NCBI GenBank assembly: GCA_000155435.1
Contig: DS990261.1
Location: forward strand, 1,012,632 to 1,076,631
Direction of reading: 5' to 3'
DNA: 64,000 nt
Source: Clostridiales bacterium 1_7_47FAA
GTDB lineage: Bacteria; Bacillota; Clostridia; Lachnospirales; Lachnospiraceae
Shown here: positions 16,325-25,072 of the stretch, piece after piece
Layout: every line of letters starts with the position of its first letter
Position numbering within the stretch: position 1 is the first letter of the stretch
Notes under the pieces: model-generated
Seen by the model: only the letters and a program-made list of their open reading frames with translations
Told to the model about the DNA's origin: nothing
The model's database searches: none
Position numbers and translations under genes: made by a program

Positions 16325-18055
16325 ATGTACCGTGTGATGATAGTTGATGATGAACCGTTGATCCTGGCCGGGATTGCATCCCTGCTGAACTGGGAGGAGC
16401 ACGGCTGTACCGTGGGGGCCAGGTGCGCCAACGGCCAGCAGGCCCTCAGGCAGATGGAGGAACAGAAGCCGGATATCGTTATAACGGATATCAAGATGCC
16501 GGGCATGGACGGGATTGAGCTGATGAAGCAGGTCAAGGACAAGGGATGGGACGATGTCATCTTCATCCTGCTGACCAACCTGGAAGAGTTCAGCCTGGCC
16601 CGCCAGGCCATGAGCCTTGGGGCAGTGGAATATTTGGTGAAGATGGAACTGACAGAGGATAAGCTGGCTGACAGCCTGAAGGCGGCCGTGGCCCGGCGTG
16701 AAATGAAACGCAAGGCAGAGGCGGCCGATACCGTCATGGCCCGGTCGGAGGAGGACATACTGAAAGAGTATATAGAGGGACTTCTCATCGGGCGAGGGGA
16801 GATGGTCAATGGGGATGGTACGGGGATAGGACGCGATGTGGATATCCGGGCCGATGTGGATACCTGGGGTAATGCAGATACCCGGGCGGATGCAGATACC
16901 CGGGTCAATGCAGATACCCGGGCCGATGCAGACCGGACGGCTTCTGGTACCATCCCTGTATTCCGGGAACCAATCATGGCCATCATCAGTTTCAACTATG
17001 GTTATGAGGGATTTTCCTCTGATTTCACAAGGGAGGACCAGAAGAAGGTAATCTCCTTTGCGGAAAATATCATCGGGCAGATGGTAAAAGGTTATTTTGA
17101 CCACAGCTGCCTGGTGCGCAGGGAACTGATCAGCCTGGTGCTGGTGGTTTCGGCAGAGGGCATGCCGGATTACAGGGAGCAGATGCGAAGCCTTGGGGAG
17201 AAAATCATTTCCGTGGTAAAGGACTACTTCGAAGTGTCCGTGTCCGTACATGTCAGCACCAGGAAGGAAAGCCTTGAGGACTTTGGCGAGCTTCTGTATG
17301 AGGCCATGAGCGCGGCCAACCATTATTTTTACTGCTTTGCTGACCCGGTTGTGTTTTATTCGGCTGAGTGTGAGACAAGCGCCAGACATACGGCAAGCTT
17401 CCATATCGGATTCCTGAAAAAGGATTTGTCCCAGGCCGTTGCCATGAATGACAGCGCCGCCCTGGAAGGGATACTGGACCAGGTGGTATGCCTGTTAAAG
17501 GAAAATAACCCCTCCAGGCAGCAGGCCGTGAACGCCTGTGCAAATCTGTATTTTTTCCTGGCCTCCTTTTTTGAGGAAGGGGAGGAAGAGGATTTTCCCT
17601 ATGAGGTCAATATCATGGAAAAACTGGGGAGGCTTGGGACCCTGGGCCAGATCATACAGTGGATTAACTGGTTTAAGGCAGCCGTTTCCTCCATTTTAGA
17701 ACGCCGCAGGGACACGCGGGTGGATAAGATTGCGGAGATGGTGCGGGAATATGTGATGGAGCACTATAAAGAGCGCATAACCCTGGGCCAGGTAGCGGAA
17801 GCTCTGAACATCAGCCAGGGATATTTAAGCACTGCCTTTAAGAAACAGTCCGGGGAATCATTTACCAGCTATGTGTCCGCCATTAAGATAGAAAAAGCCA
17901 AGGAGCTGATAGAAGGCCATCAGTATATGATGTATGAGATATCGGACCTGCTGGGCTTTGACACGCCCTTTTATTTCAGCAAGGTATTCAAGAAAGTCGC
18001 GGGGATTTCGCCGAAGGAGTACGAGGCCCAGTGCCTGAAGCAGAAAAAATTATAA
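16325..18055 (+). CDS. YesN-type response regulator with AraC DNA-binding domain
   Basis: Transcription activator of 576 aa: receiver domain 1-120 with phosphoacceptor D55 in VITDIKMPGMDG, a central linker domain, and two AraC-type helix-turn-helices at about 470-570. Residues about 163-204 contain a low-complexity insert of six-residue repeats (DADTRV/NADTRA), encoded by an 18-bp tandem repeat and absent from the homologous regulator at 43921. Expected to switch on the ABC transporter and enzymes downstream when phosphorylated by the neighbouring kinase. Confidence 0.9.
   Translation: MYRVMIVDDEPLILAGIASLLNWEEHGCTVGARCANGQQALRQMEEQKPDIVITDIKMPGMDGIELMKQVKDKGWDDVIFILLTNLEEFSLARQAMSLGAVEYLVKMELTEDKLADSLKAAVARREMKRKAEAADTVMARSEEDILKEYIEGLLIGRGEMVNGDGTGIGRDVDIRADVDTWGNADTRADADTRVNADTRADADRTASGTIPVFREPIMAIISFNYGYEGFSSDFTREDQKKVISFAENIIGQMVKGYFDHSCLVRRELISLVLVVSAEGMPDYREQMRSLGEKIISVVKDYFEVSVSVHVSTRKESLEDFGELLYEAMSAANHYFYCFADPVVFYSAECETSARHTASFHIGFLKKDLSQAVAMNDSAALEGILDQVVCLLKENNPSRQQAVNACANLYFFLASFFEEGEEEDFPYEVNIMEKLGRLGTLGQIIQWINWFKAAVSSILERRRDTRVDKIAEMVREYVMEHYKERITLGQVAEALNISQGYLSTAFKKQSGESFTSYVSAIKIEKAKELIEGHQYMMYEISDLLGFDTPFYFSKVFKKVAGISPKEYEAQCLKQKKL
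16835..16936 (+). repeat. In-frame 18-bp tandem repeat inside the response regulator
   Basis: Five and a half units of the type GATGCAGATACCCGGGYC (six codons each). The last three are nearly identical, the first two more diverged. It adds about 34 residues between the receiver and the central domain without breaking the frame. Confidence 0.85.
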
Positions 18056-18197
18056 AAACATGAAAATTTTACATGTAAAAATCATGCCCACCTGAAAATT
18101 TTGCAAAAAGTATGTTGAGGGTGGATTCGGTTCATAAAACCTTTCTGGTATGATTATATCAAGATTTGAAATAACAAATTTTAAGGAGGGTTTTATT

Positions 18198-19550
18198 ATG
18201 AAATTAAAAAAGACAGTGGCACTGGCATTGGTAACAGCCATGACAGCAACCATGGCAGCTGGATGCGGCGGATCATCATCGGATAAGGGCGCTGCACCGG
18301 ATACCACGGCGGCAGGAAGCGAGGCAGCGGACAGCAAGGAGACAAAGGCGCCTGAAACCGGCACAGGGGAGAAGCAGAAGCTGACCGTGTCTGTCTGGGA
18401 CAATGACGCTACCCCGCAGTTCACTTCCGTTACAAAGGCATTTAATGAGAAATATCCGGACGTGGAGGTTGAGTTCATTGACGCCCCGTCTGATGAATAT
18501 AACAACAAGGTAACGGTCATGCTGGCTGGCGGCGATTCTGACCCGGATGTCATATTCGTAAAGGATACAGAGAACCAGGTAACCATGAAGGATAAGGGAC
18601 AGATCATGAACCTGGATGAATATATTGCAAAGGACGGCATTGACCTTGGGATGTATAACGGGGTTGCGGACCAGTTAAAGATGGACGGCAGCAGCTATAC
18701 GCTTCCATTCCGTAAGGACTGGTACATGCTGTACTACAACAAGGATTTATTTGACAAGGCAGGTGTGGAATACCCATCCGCTGACATGACATGGGATGAG
18801 TATGAGGAACTGGCTAAGAAGATGACAAGCGGCGAGGGAAGCAGCAAGGTATACGGAACACACAACCACATATGGCAGGCCCTGGTTTCCAACTGGGCTG
18901 TACAGGATGGGAAGAATACCCTTATGAGCGAGGACTACAGCTTCTTAAAGCCATACTATGAGCAGGCTTTAAGGATGCAGGACGAAGGTGTACTGCAGAG
19001 CTATGCCAACTTAAAGACAGGCGGCATCCACTACATCAGTGTATTTGAGCAGCAGCAGTGTGCAATGCTTCCCATGGGTTCATGGTTCATCGGGACCCTG
19101 ATCCAGGATAAGGATGCAGGCAAGTTTGACTTTAACTGGGGCGTTACAGCCATTCCCCATCCGGCTGACACCAAGGCCGGTGCAACCGTTGGTTCCACCA
19201 CACCGGTTGCAATCAATGCAAAATCCGATGTGCCTGACCTGGCATGGGAGTATGTGAAGTTCGTCACCGGCGAAGAGGGCGGGGAAGTCCTGGCCGACAA
19301 CGGTATCTTCCCGGCAGCAGAGTCCGAGGCCATCAGCAGCAGGCTGGCCGCAATCCCAGGATTCCCTGAGGACAGCCAGGATGCGCTCAAGACCACCAGC
19401 TGGGTCCTGGACCGTCCGCTGGATGCCAAGATGGCAGCCGTAAGGAAGGTTCTGGAAGAAGAGCATGACCTGATCATGATTGGCGAGGAAGATGTGGATA
19501 CCGGTATTGCCAACATGAACCAGAGGGCCCAGGAGGCAAGGGAAGACTAA
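18198..19550 (+). CDS. ABC sugar transporter solute-binding lipoprotein (family 1)
   Basis: Extracellular receptor of a CUT1 importer, 450 aa. It has a lipoprotein signal with lipobox MAAGC (C23), then a Gly/Ser/Ala/Thr-rich spacer and an SBP_bac_1 fold. ATG at 18198 is preferred over the frame from 18150 because it follows AAGGAGGG and begins the signal peptide. A weak promoter (TTCGGT, 17 bp, TATGAT at 18149-18154) lies upstream. With the enzymes downstream, the ligand is probably an unsaturated or intact uronic-acid oligosaccharide. A terminator-like hairpin separates it from the permeases. Confidence 0.9.
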   Translation: MKLKKTVALALVTAMTATMAAGCGGSSSDKGAAPDTTAAGSEAADSKETKAPETGTGEKQKLTVSVWDNDATPQFTSVTKAFNEKYPDVEVEFIDAPSDEYNNKVTVMLAGGDSDPDVIFVKDTENQVTMKDKGQIMNLDEYIAKDGIDLGMYNGVADQLKMDGSSYTLPFRKDWYMLYYNKDLFDKAGVEYPSADMTWDEYEELAKKMTSGEGSSKVYGTHNHIWQALVSNWAVQDGKNTLMSEDYSFLKPYYEQALRMQDEGVLQSYANLKTGGIHYISVFEQQQCAMLPMGSWFIGTLIQDKDAGKFDFNWGVTAIPHPADTKAGATVGSTTPVAINAKSDVPDLAWEYVKFVTGEEGGEVLADNGIFPAAESEAISSRLAAIPGFPEDSQDALKTTSWVLDRPLDAKMAAVRKVLEEEHDLIMIGEEDVDTGIANMNQRAQEARED

Positions 19551-19570
19551 GGATTCACGGGATAAAACAA

Positions 19571-19686
19571 AGAGCGTCTGATTATTCAAACACGCCCTGG
19601 TTTAAGGGCGTGGCACGCGCTGACGTGCTGACGGAGGTTGGACGCTCTTTTTGTGCCTTAAAATAAGTGTGTAAGCGTGTTTGAAT
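19571..19686 (+). terminator. Attenuating hairpin and repeat element between binding protein and permease genes
   Basis: AGAGCGTC (19571-19578) pairs with GACGCTCT (19641-19648) followed by a T run, enclosing GCCCT..AGGGC. Interleaved with it is a perfect 12-bp inverted repeat, ATTCAAACACGC (19584-19595) and GCGTGTTTGAAT (19675-19686), the same word that ends the large hairpin at 6361-6516. Partial termination here would give more binding protein than permease. Confidence 0.6.
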
Positions 19687-19693
19687 AAGGGAT

Positions 19694-20599
19694 ATGGTGA
19701 TGGAAATGACAGGAAAACAGAAAAAAGCATTGAAGAGGAACGCCATTGGCTACTCTTTCATACTTCCGAATTTTATCGGATATTTTATCTTTATATTTGT
19801 TCCGGTAATTCTGACCTTTGTATTATGTGTGATGAAGTGGGACGGCTCCAGCGCGCCCATGGAATTTGTAGGGCTTAAGAATTTCGTGAAGCTGTTCCAT
19901 GACAGCGGCTTTCGGATTTCAGTCAGCAACACCCTCTTTTATGCGGTCTTTACCGTTCCCCTTACCATGGTGGCGGCCCTTCTGATTGCAGTGCTGCTGA
20001 ATTCCAAGATTAAGGGAATCGTGGTTTACCGTACCGCGTTCTTCTTCCCCTATGTTGCCTCGCTGGTGGCGGTGGGCGCTGTCTGGAACATGCTGTTCCA
20101 GCCTGAGTTCGGCCCGGTTAATGAATTCCTCAAGTTCGTCGGCGTTGCCAATCCGCCTAAGTGGTGCGCGTCCACGGACTGGGCCATGATTGTCATCATC
20201 ATTGTCAGCGTGTGGAAGTACATGGGGTATTACATGGTGGTGTACCTGGCCGCCCTTCAGGGCATTTCCCAGGACCTGTACGAGGCAGCCAGCATTGACG
20301 GGGCCACCGGCTTTAAGAAATTCCGCTATATCACCATTCCCATGCTTAAACCCACCACCTTCTTTGTCATCATCATGATGACCATCCAGTGCTTCAAGGT
20401 ATTTGACCTGATTTACGTCATGACGGGGGGCGGCCCGGGACGTTCCACCAATGTGCTGGTGAACCATATCTACAACGCGGCCTTTGTGGACTTCAAGTTC
20501 GGATATGCAAGCGCAAGCGCCCTGGTGCTCTTTGCCATTGTGCTGGTGGTGACCCTGGTACAGTTCCAGGGTGAGAAGAAGTTTACGGATTACGTATAG
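19694..20599 (+). CDS. ABC sugar transporter permease 1 (MalF-like)
   Basis: CUT1 inner-membrane subunit of 301 aa with six helices and the EAA loop EAASIDGATGFKKFRYITIP that docks the ATPase. No ATPase gene is present in the locus, as usual for Firmicute CUT1 systems that share an MsmX-type ATPase. Starts at 19694 or 19700 are both possible. 11 bp before the second permease. Confidence 0.9.
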   Translation: MVMEMTGKQKKALKRNAIGYSFILPNFIGYFIFIFVPVILTFVLCVMKWDGSSAPMEFVGLKNFVKLFHDSGFRISVSNTLFYAVFTVPLTMVAALLIAVLLNSKIKGIVVYRTAFFFPYVASLVAVGAVWNMLFQPEFGPVNEFLKFVGVANPPKWCASTDWAMIVIIIVSVWKYMGYYMVVYLAALQGISQDLYEAASIDGATGFKKFRYITIPMLKPTTFFVIIMMTIQCFKVFDLIYVMTGGGPGRSTNVLVNHIYNAAFVDFKFGYASASALVLFAIVLVVTLVQFQGEKKFTDYV

Positions 20600-20610
20600 G
20601 AGGCAGGAAG

Positions 20611-21438
20611 ATGGAGACAAGAACATTACATAGCAAAGTTATAATCTATACACTGCTGACCGTACTGGCAGTCCTGGTGGTGGTTCCCTTTTTCTGGATG
20701 CTTCTGGCTTCGGTCAAAACCAGCAACGAGGTGTTCAGCATTCCCATGCGGCTGTTCCCCAAAGAGTTCCAGTGGGGCAATTACCAGACAATCTGGGATA
20801 AGATTCCCCTCCTGACCTTTTTCAAGAACACATTCAAGATTGCGGTCCTGACAACGCTTTTACAGGTATTTACCAGCTGTTTTGCGGCTTACGGCTTTTC
20901 AAAGGTGGAATTTAAGGGAAGGGATATCCTGTTCCTGATATCCGTGACCACCTTTGCAGTGCCTTGGCAGGCATATATGGTGCCTCAGTTTGCGCTGATT
21001 TCCAGGATGGGCCTTACGGACTCCCATCTGGGACTTATCCTGATGCAGGCATTTTCAGGGTTCGGCGTGTTCCTGATCCGCCAGTTCATGATCGGCGTTC
21101 CCAATGAACTGCTGGAGGCTGCCAGGATTGACGGGCTTTCCGAGTACGGCATATTCGCAAAGGTTGCCCTGCCCCTTGTGAAACCTGGTATTGCAACCCT
21201 GGTCATCTTTACTTTTGTAAATATATGGAATGACTTTATGGGACCGCTGATTTATTTAAACAGCACCAGATTAAAGACCATCCAGCTGGGCATCAGGATG
21301 TTCATTTCCCAGTATGGCGCGGACTATGCGCTTATCATGGCGGCTTCGGTGTGCTCCCTGATTCCGGTCCTTGTTGTGTTCATGGTCTGCCAGAAATGGT
21401 TTGTGGAAGGAATCACGGCTGGAGGCGTAAAGGGCTGA
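20611..21438 (+). CDS. ABC sugar transporter permease 2 (MalG-like)
   Basis: Second CUT1 membrane subunit, 275 aa, six helices, EAA loop EAARIDGLSEYGIFAKVALP, C-terminus ending in the common KWFVEGITAGGVKG. Good AGGAGG site upstream. Its stop TGA overlaps the start ATG of the lyase gene (TGATG), so transporter and enzyme are translationally coupled. Confidence 0.92.
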   Translation: METRTLHSKVIIYTLLTVLAVLVVVPFFWMLLASVKTSNEVFSIPMRLFPKEFQWGNYQTIWDKIPLLTFFKNTFKIAVLTTLLQVFTSCFAAYGFSKVEFKGRDILFLISVTTFAVPWQAYMVPQFALISRMGLTDSHLGLILMQAFSGFGVFLIRQFMIGVPNELLEAARIDGLSEYGIFAKVALPLVKPGIATLVIFTFVNIWNDFMGPLIYLNSTRLKTIQLGIRMFISQYGADYALIMAASVCSLIPVLVVFMVCQKWFVEGITAGGVKG

Positions 21439-23702
21439 TGGAGAAGGAAATGGATGAAAGGATAGCCATGGATGGAAGGACAGCCATGGATGGAAGGGCG
21501 GTCATGGATGGAAAGACGGCCATGGATGGAAAGACGGCCGTATACGGAGCCATATCCGATGACTGGAAGTGGTGCAGCGAGTACTGCCAAAATTACTGGC
21601 CCGAGGAATGCGCCCATATCCTGCGGATTGCGGATGATGCGGTAAGGCAGAGGTTCGTGTTCGACCTGCCCTGGGACATGGAGCAGACCGTCAGGGCAGT
21701 GGAGTTCGGCGGAAATACGGGCGGGATTGACTGGCAATACATGCCGGACGGGGATCCGGAATTCATCTACCAGTTTAACCGCCACCGTTACTGGATCTGT
21801 CTGGGCCAGGCCTATGCCATGACGGGGGATGAACGGTATGCGGAATGCTTTGCCAGCCAGATGGTTTCCTGGGTAGAGAAGAATCCCATCACGGAAGAGA
21901 CAAAAAGGACCACATGGCGCAGCATCGAGGCTGGAATCCGGGGAGAGAACTGGGTGAAGGCCATGGAATACTTTAAGGACAGCCGGACCGTGACAGATGG
22001 GATAAAGGCCGTGTTCAGGAAGGGCCTATGGGAACATGGGAATTATCTCATGAACCACCGGACGCCCTTCAGCGACAAGAGCAACTGGGGCGTGCTGGAA
22101 AGCCATGGACTGTTCTGCATCGGTGCCGCGCTTTTGCGGGAGTCCGGGCAGCCGGGACAGTCCGCACAGGAGGGACGGTCCGTACAGCCTGGACAGCCCA
22201 TGCAGACGGAGCATCCCATCCAGCCATACAGCCCCGGTGAAGCCGCCCTCTATGTGGAGGAATCCCTGAAGCGCCTGGTGCGCCAACTGTCCATCCAGGT
22301 CATGGATGACGGGGTCCAGTGGGAACAGTCCCCTATGTATCACAACGAGGTCCTGCGCTGCGTGCTGGAGGTCCTGCGCATGGCACGCCTCCACGGCATC
22401 CGCGTGCCGGACATCCTGAAGGACAAGGCACGGGCCATGGCCCATGCGGACCTGGCCTGGATGAAACCGGACCATACCCAGCCCTGTAATGGGGACAGTG
22501 ACAGGACGGACCTGAGGGATGTGTTCACACCCGCCGCATTCTTACTGAAGGACAAACACCTGCGGTATGCCGGATATGGACGTCTTGACTTTGAAAGCGT
22601 GTGGGAACTGGGGCCGGAGGCCGCCATGGAATATGAAAGCATGAAGTCTAAGGAACCGGAGCAGCTTTTTTCCGTCATGGAACACAGCGGGAACTGGTGC
22701 CTGCGCTCCGGCTGGCATGGGGACAGCGACTACCTGCATTTCAAGTGCGGTTCCCTGGGCGGCGGACACGGACATTTTGACAAGCTTCACATCGACCTGT
22801 CCGTCCACGGGGAGGATGTGCTCATTGATTCCGGCAGATACACCTATGTGGACGGGGGCCTGCGGCGGCAGCTCAAATCCTCCTGCGCCCATAATGTCCC
22901 GGTGGTGGACTGGCAGGAATACACACAGTGCACCGGCTCCTGGGATGTAAAGGGGACGGCCTGCGCCACGGGACAGCAGTGGTGCAGGAAGGGGGAATTT
23001 ACCTTCCTTCAGGGAACCCACCTGGGATACCTGCCCGCTGGAGTCCTGGTGAACCGCCGGATTATTTCCATCGGCACCAGGATCCATGTTATCGTGGACG
23101 GGTTCTATGGACAGGGAACCCATGTGTGCAGCCAGATTTTCCATCTGAACCCGGCTGGAACCACGGAAATTAAGGGGAATACCTTCCTTTATCATGGAAG
23201 GGCTGCCGAGGCCGTGTTTACCGTGCTCACCCCCGGCGCTGCCCTGGAACTTGAGGATACCCCGGTTTCCTTCCATTACAACCAACTGGAACAGGGACCA
23301 TGCGTCAGCATTTCCAGGGAAAACAGACTGTTTACTTCCATGGTGACCGTTATTACAGGTTACGGCGGGGAAGATGGGGAACGGTGCGACATCCGGCGCG
23401 TGCCTGTCATTGCCCCGGTTACCGGGCGCCAGCTTGGGGACGGGGAGGCGGAGGCGGTCCGCATCCGGGAAGGAGGACATTCCTGGCTGGTGGTCATCAA
23501 CCACGGGGAGACAGGGGCTGACAGCGAATACATCGGCGCTGACGGCTGCTACGGCCTGGGGCGCGTGATGGCCTGCGATGAAGCGGGATATGGGGAACCG
23601 GCCCAGGGGACGTATATCCCAGGAACCCCAGGAACTTCAGGAATCCCGGGAACTTCAGGAACCCCAGGGACCGCCCCGCTGATGACCGTGCTTCAATGGT
23701 AG
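21438..23702 (+). CDS. Heparinase II/III-family polysaccharide lyase (cytoplasmic)
   Basis: Probably cleaves imported uronic-acid oligosaccharides by beta-elimination. The 754-aa protein has no signal peptide. It shows an (alpha/alpha) barrel N-terminal half (SNWGVLESHG; WEQSPMYHNEV with likely catalytic Tyr/His) and the beta-sandwich half beginning LGGGHGHFDKLHIDLSVHG, diagnostic of the superfamily. The frame open back to 21351 is inside the permease gene. Oddities: residues 5-34 are five six-residue repeats MDGxxA; a Gln/Pro/Gly-rich insert lies around 238-256; the C-terminus has PGTSGIPGTSGTPGT. All look like repeat-driven insertions. Exact PL family (12, 15, 21 or newer) is not assigned. 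Confidence 0.85.
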   Translation: MEKEMDERIAMDGRTAMDGRAVMDGKTAMDGKTAVYGAISDDWKWCSEYCQNYWPEECAHILRIADDAVRQRFVFDLPWDMEQTVRAVEFGGNTGGIDWQYMPDGDPEFIYQFNRHRYWICLGQAYAMTGDERYAECFASQMVSWVEKNPITEETKRTTWRSIEAGIRGENWVKAMEYFKDSRTVTDGIKAVFRKGLWEHGNYLMNHRTPFSDKSNWGVLESHGLFCIGAALLRESGQPGQSAQEGRSVQPGQPMQTEHPIQPYSPGEAALYVEESLKRLVRQLSIQVMDDGVQWEQSPMYHNEVLRCVLEVLRMARLHGIRVPDILKDKARAMAHADLAWMKPDHTQPCNGDSDRTDLRDVFTPAAFLLKDKHLRYAGYGRLDFESVWELGPEAAMEYESMKSKEPEQLFSVMEHSGNWCLRSGWHGDSDYLHFKCGSLGGGHGHFDKLHIDLSVHGEDVLIDSGRYTYVDGGLRRQLKSSCAHNVPVVDWQEYTQCTGSWDVKGTACATGQQWCRKGEFTFLQGTHLGYLPAGVLVNRRIISIGTRIHVIVDGFYGQGTHVCSQIFHLNPAGTTEIKGNTFLYHGRAAEAVFTVLTPGAALELEDTPVSFHYNQLEQGPCVSISRENRLFTSMVTVITGYGGEDGERCDIRRVPVIAPVTGRQLGDGEAEAVRIREGGHSWLVVINHGETGADSEYIGADGCYGLGRVMACDEAGYGEPAQGTYIPGTPGTSGIPGTSGTPGTAPLMTVLQW
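21450..21539 (+). repeat. 18-bp tandem repeat, five copies, at the lyase start
   Basis: The unit ATGGATGGAARGAYRGCC repeats from 21450 in frame; copies 4 and 5 are identical. Every unit starts with an in-frame ATG, so five alternative start codons exist within 90 bp. Confidence 0.88.
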
Positions 23703-23743
23703 GACGCACAATGGAACCATAAGGATCATGATGAGGAGCGATT

Positions 23744-24922
23744 ATGCAGACAAAATCCAGTTTACTGACATATAAGACCATAAGCAATCAGGAGGCCGGG
23801 GAGTACCTTGCAAAGGCAGTGGACCTGGTGAGGGGGAACCTGGACCAATTTACGGACCGCTTTCCATACTCTAACAGCGAAGGAGGATTTTACCAGCCAG
23901 GTGATAACCGGGAGTGGACCACAGGGTTCTGGACCGGGGAAATATGGCTGGCCTACGAGATGACCGGGGAGCAGGTATTCAGGGAAGCCGGAGCCGTCCA
24001 GGTGGAATCCTTCCTGGACAGGATTGAAAAAAGAATAGACACGGACAATCACGACATGGGCTTTTTATACACCCCGTCCTGCGTGGCAGCCTACCGTCTG
24101 ACAGGCAGCAGGACAGCAAAAAAGGCAGCCCTGCTGGCGGCGGATAACCTGCTGGAGCGTTTCCAGGAAAAGGGACAGTTCTTCCAGGCGTGGGGGGAAC
24201 TGGGAGCCAGGGACAATTACAGGCTGATCATTGACTGCCTGCTGAACATGCCCCTGTTATTCTGGGCCAGCGAGGTCACCGGGGACATGGTTTACCGGGA
24301 AAAGGCAATCGCCCATATACGGACGGCCGTGGGCTGCGTCATCCGCCCGGACCGTTCCACCTATCACACGTATTTCTTTGACCCTGATACAGGGAAACCC
24401 TTAAAGGGCGTGACCCATCAGGGCAACCGGGACGGCTCTGCCTGGAGCCGGGGACAGGCATGGGGGATTTACGGCTGCGCACTCAGTTACCGCGTGGAAC
24501 ACGACCCGAGATATATGGAAATGTTCCGGGATGTGACTGATTATTTCCTGGAACACCTGCCCTCGGACCTGATTCCGTACTGGGACTTTGACTTTGACGA
24601 CCCCAGTGGGGAACCAAGGGATTCCTCCTCCGCGGCCATTGCCGCCTGTGGAATGCTTGAGATGGCAAAATACATGGAAGGACAGGAGGCGTCCTATTAT
24701 ACGGATATGGCCAGACGCCTGGTAAAGGCCCTCTGCAGCAGGTGCGCGGTAAAGAGCAGGAAGGAGTCCAACGGCCTGCTCCTCCATGGCACCTATGCCA
24801 GGGACAGCGCGGGCAATCCCTGTTCCAACCGGGGCGTGGATGAATGCAACACATGGGGGGATTATTTTTACATGGAAGCCCTGGTGAGGCTGGTAAAGGA
24901 CTGGGAGCCATACTGGTATTAA
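23744..24922 (+). CDS. Unsaturated glucuronyl hydrolase (GH88)
   Basis: Removes the unsaturated uronic acid from the non-reducing end of lyase products. The 392-aa protein is an alpha/alpha-barrel with D104 in DNHDMGF and D164 in IIDCLLNMPLLFWAS, spaced like the two catalytic aspartates of characterised UGL enzymes, plus REWTTGFWTGEIW and SAWSRGQAWGIYG. No signal peptide, so it works in the cytoplasm after the lyase. Together with the lyase it points to glycosaminoglycan (heparin/heparan or chondroitin/hyaluronan) or similar uronate oligosaccharides. A hairpin after the stop probably ends the operon. Confidence 0.9.
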   Translation: MQTKSSLLTYKTISNQEAGEYLAKAVDLVRGNLDQFTDRFPYSNSEGGFYQPGDNREWTTGFWTGEIWLAYEMTGEQVFREAGAVQVESFLDRIEKRIDTDNHDMGFLYTPSCVAAYRLTGSRTAKKAALLAADNLLERFQEKGQFFQAWGELGARDNYRLIIDCLLNMPLLFWASEVTGDMVYREKAIAHIRTAVGCVIRPDRSTYHTYFFDPDTGKPLKGVTHQGNRDGSAWSRGQAWGIYGCALSYRVEHDPRYMEMFRDVTDYFLEHLPSDLIPYWDFDFDDPSGEPRDSSSAAIAACGMLEMAKYMEGQEASYYTDMARRLVKALCSRCAVKSRKESNGLLLHGTYARDSAGNPCSNRGVDECNTWGDYFYMEALVRLVKDWEPYWY

Positions 24923-24982
24923 GGCGGGCGGGTTTTTTGACATCCGCGGTATTGACCGTCCGGATACATCGGGTTTATCATA

Positions 24983-25038
24983 GGAGTGTACACTGCCTGC
25001 AGTCAGGGGCTGCGCCGTGTACGCTCCTAATTGTATTT
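24983..25038 (+). terminator. Probable terminator of the uronic-acid operon
   Basis: GGAGTGTACAC (24983-24993) pairs with GTGTACGCTCC (25017-25027), one G-T, followed by TAATTGTATTT. The T run is interrupted, so efficiency is uncertain. Confidence 0.5.
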
Positions 25039-25072
25039 GTAATGGCATGTTTGGGGACAGGGGGACAGGCAG

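Noticed and set aside
15782..17404. 540-codon minus-strand open frame across the kinase and regulator
   Set aside because: Antisense shadow of two clear genes; composition is His/Pro/Leu-rich nonsense with no domain and no ribosome site.
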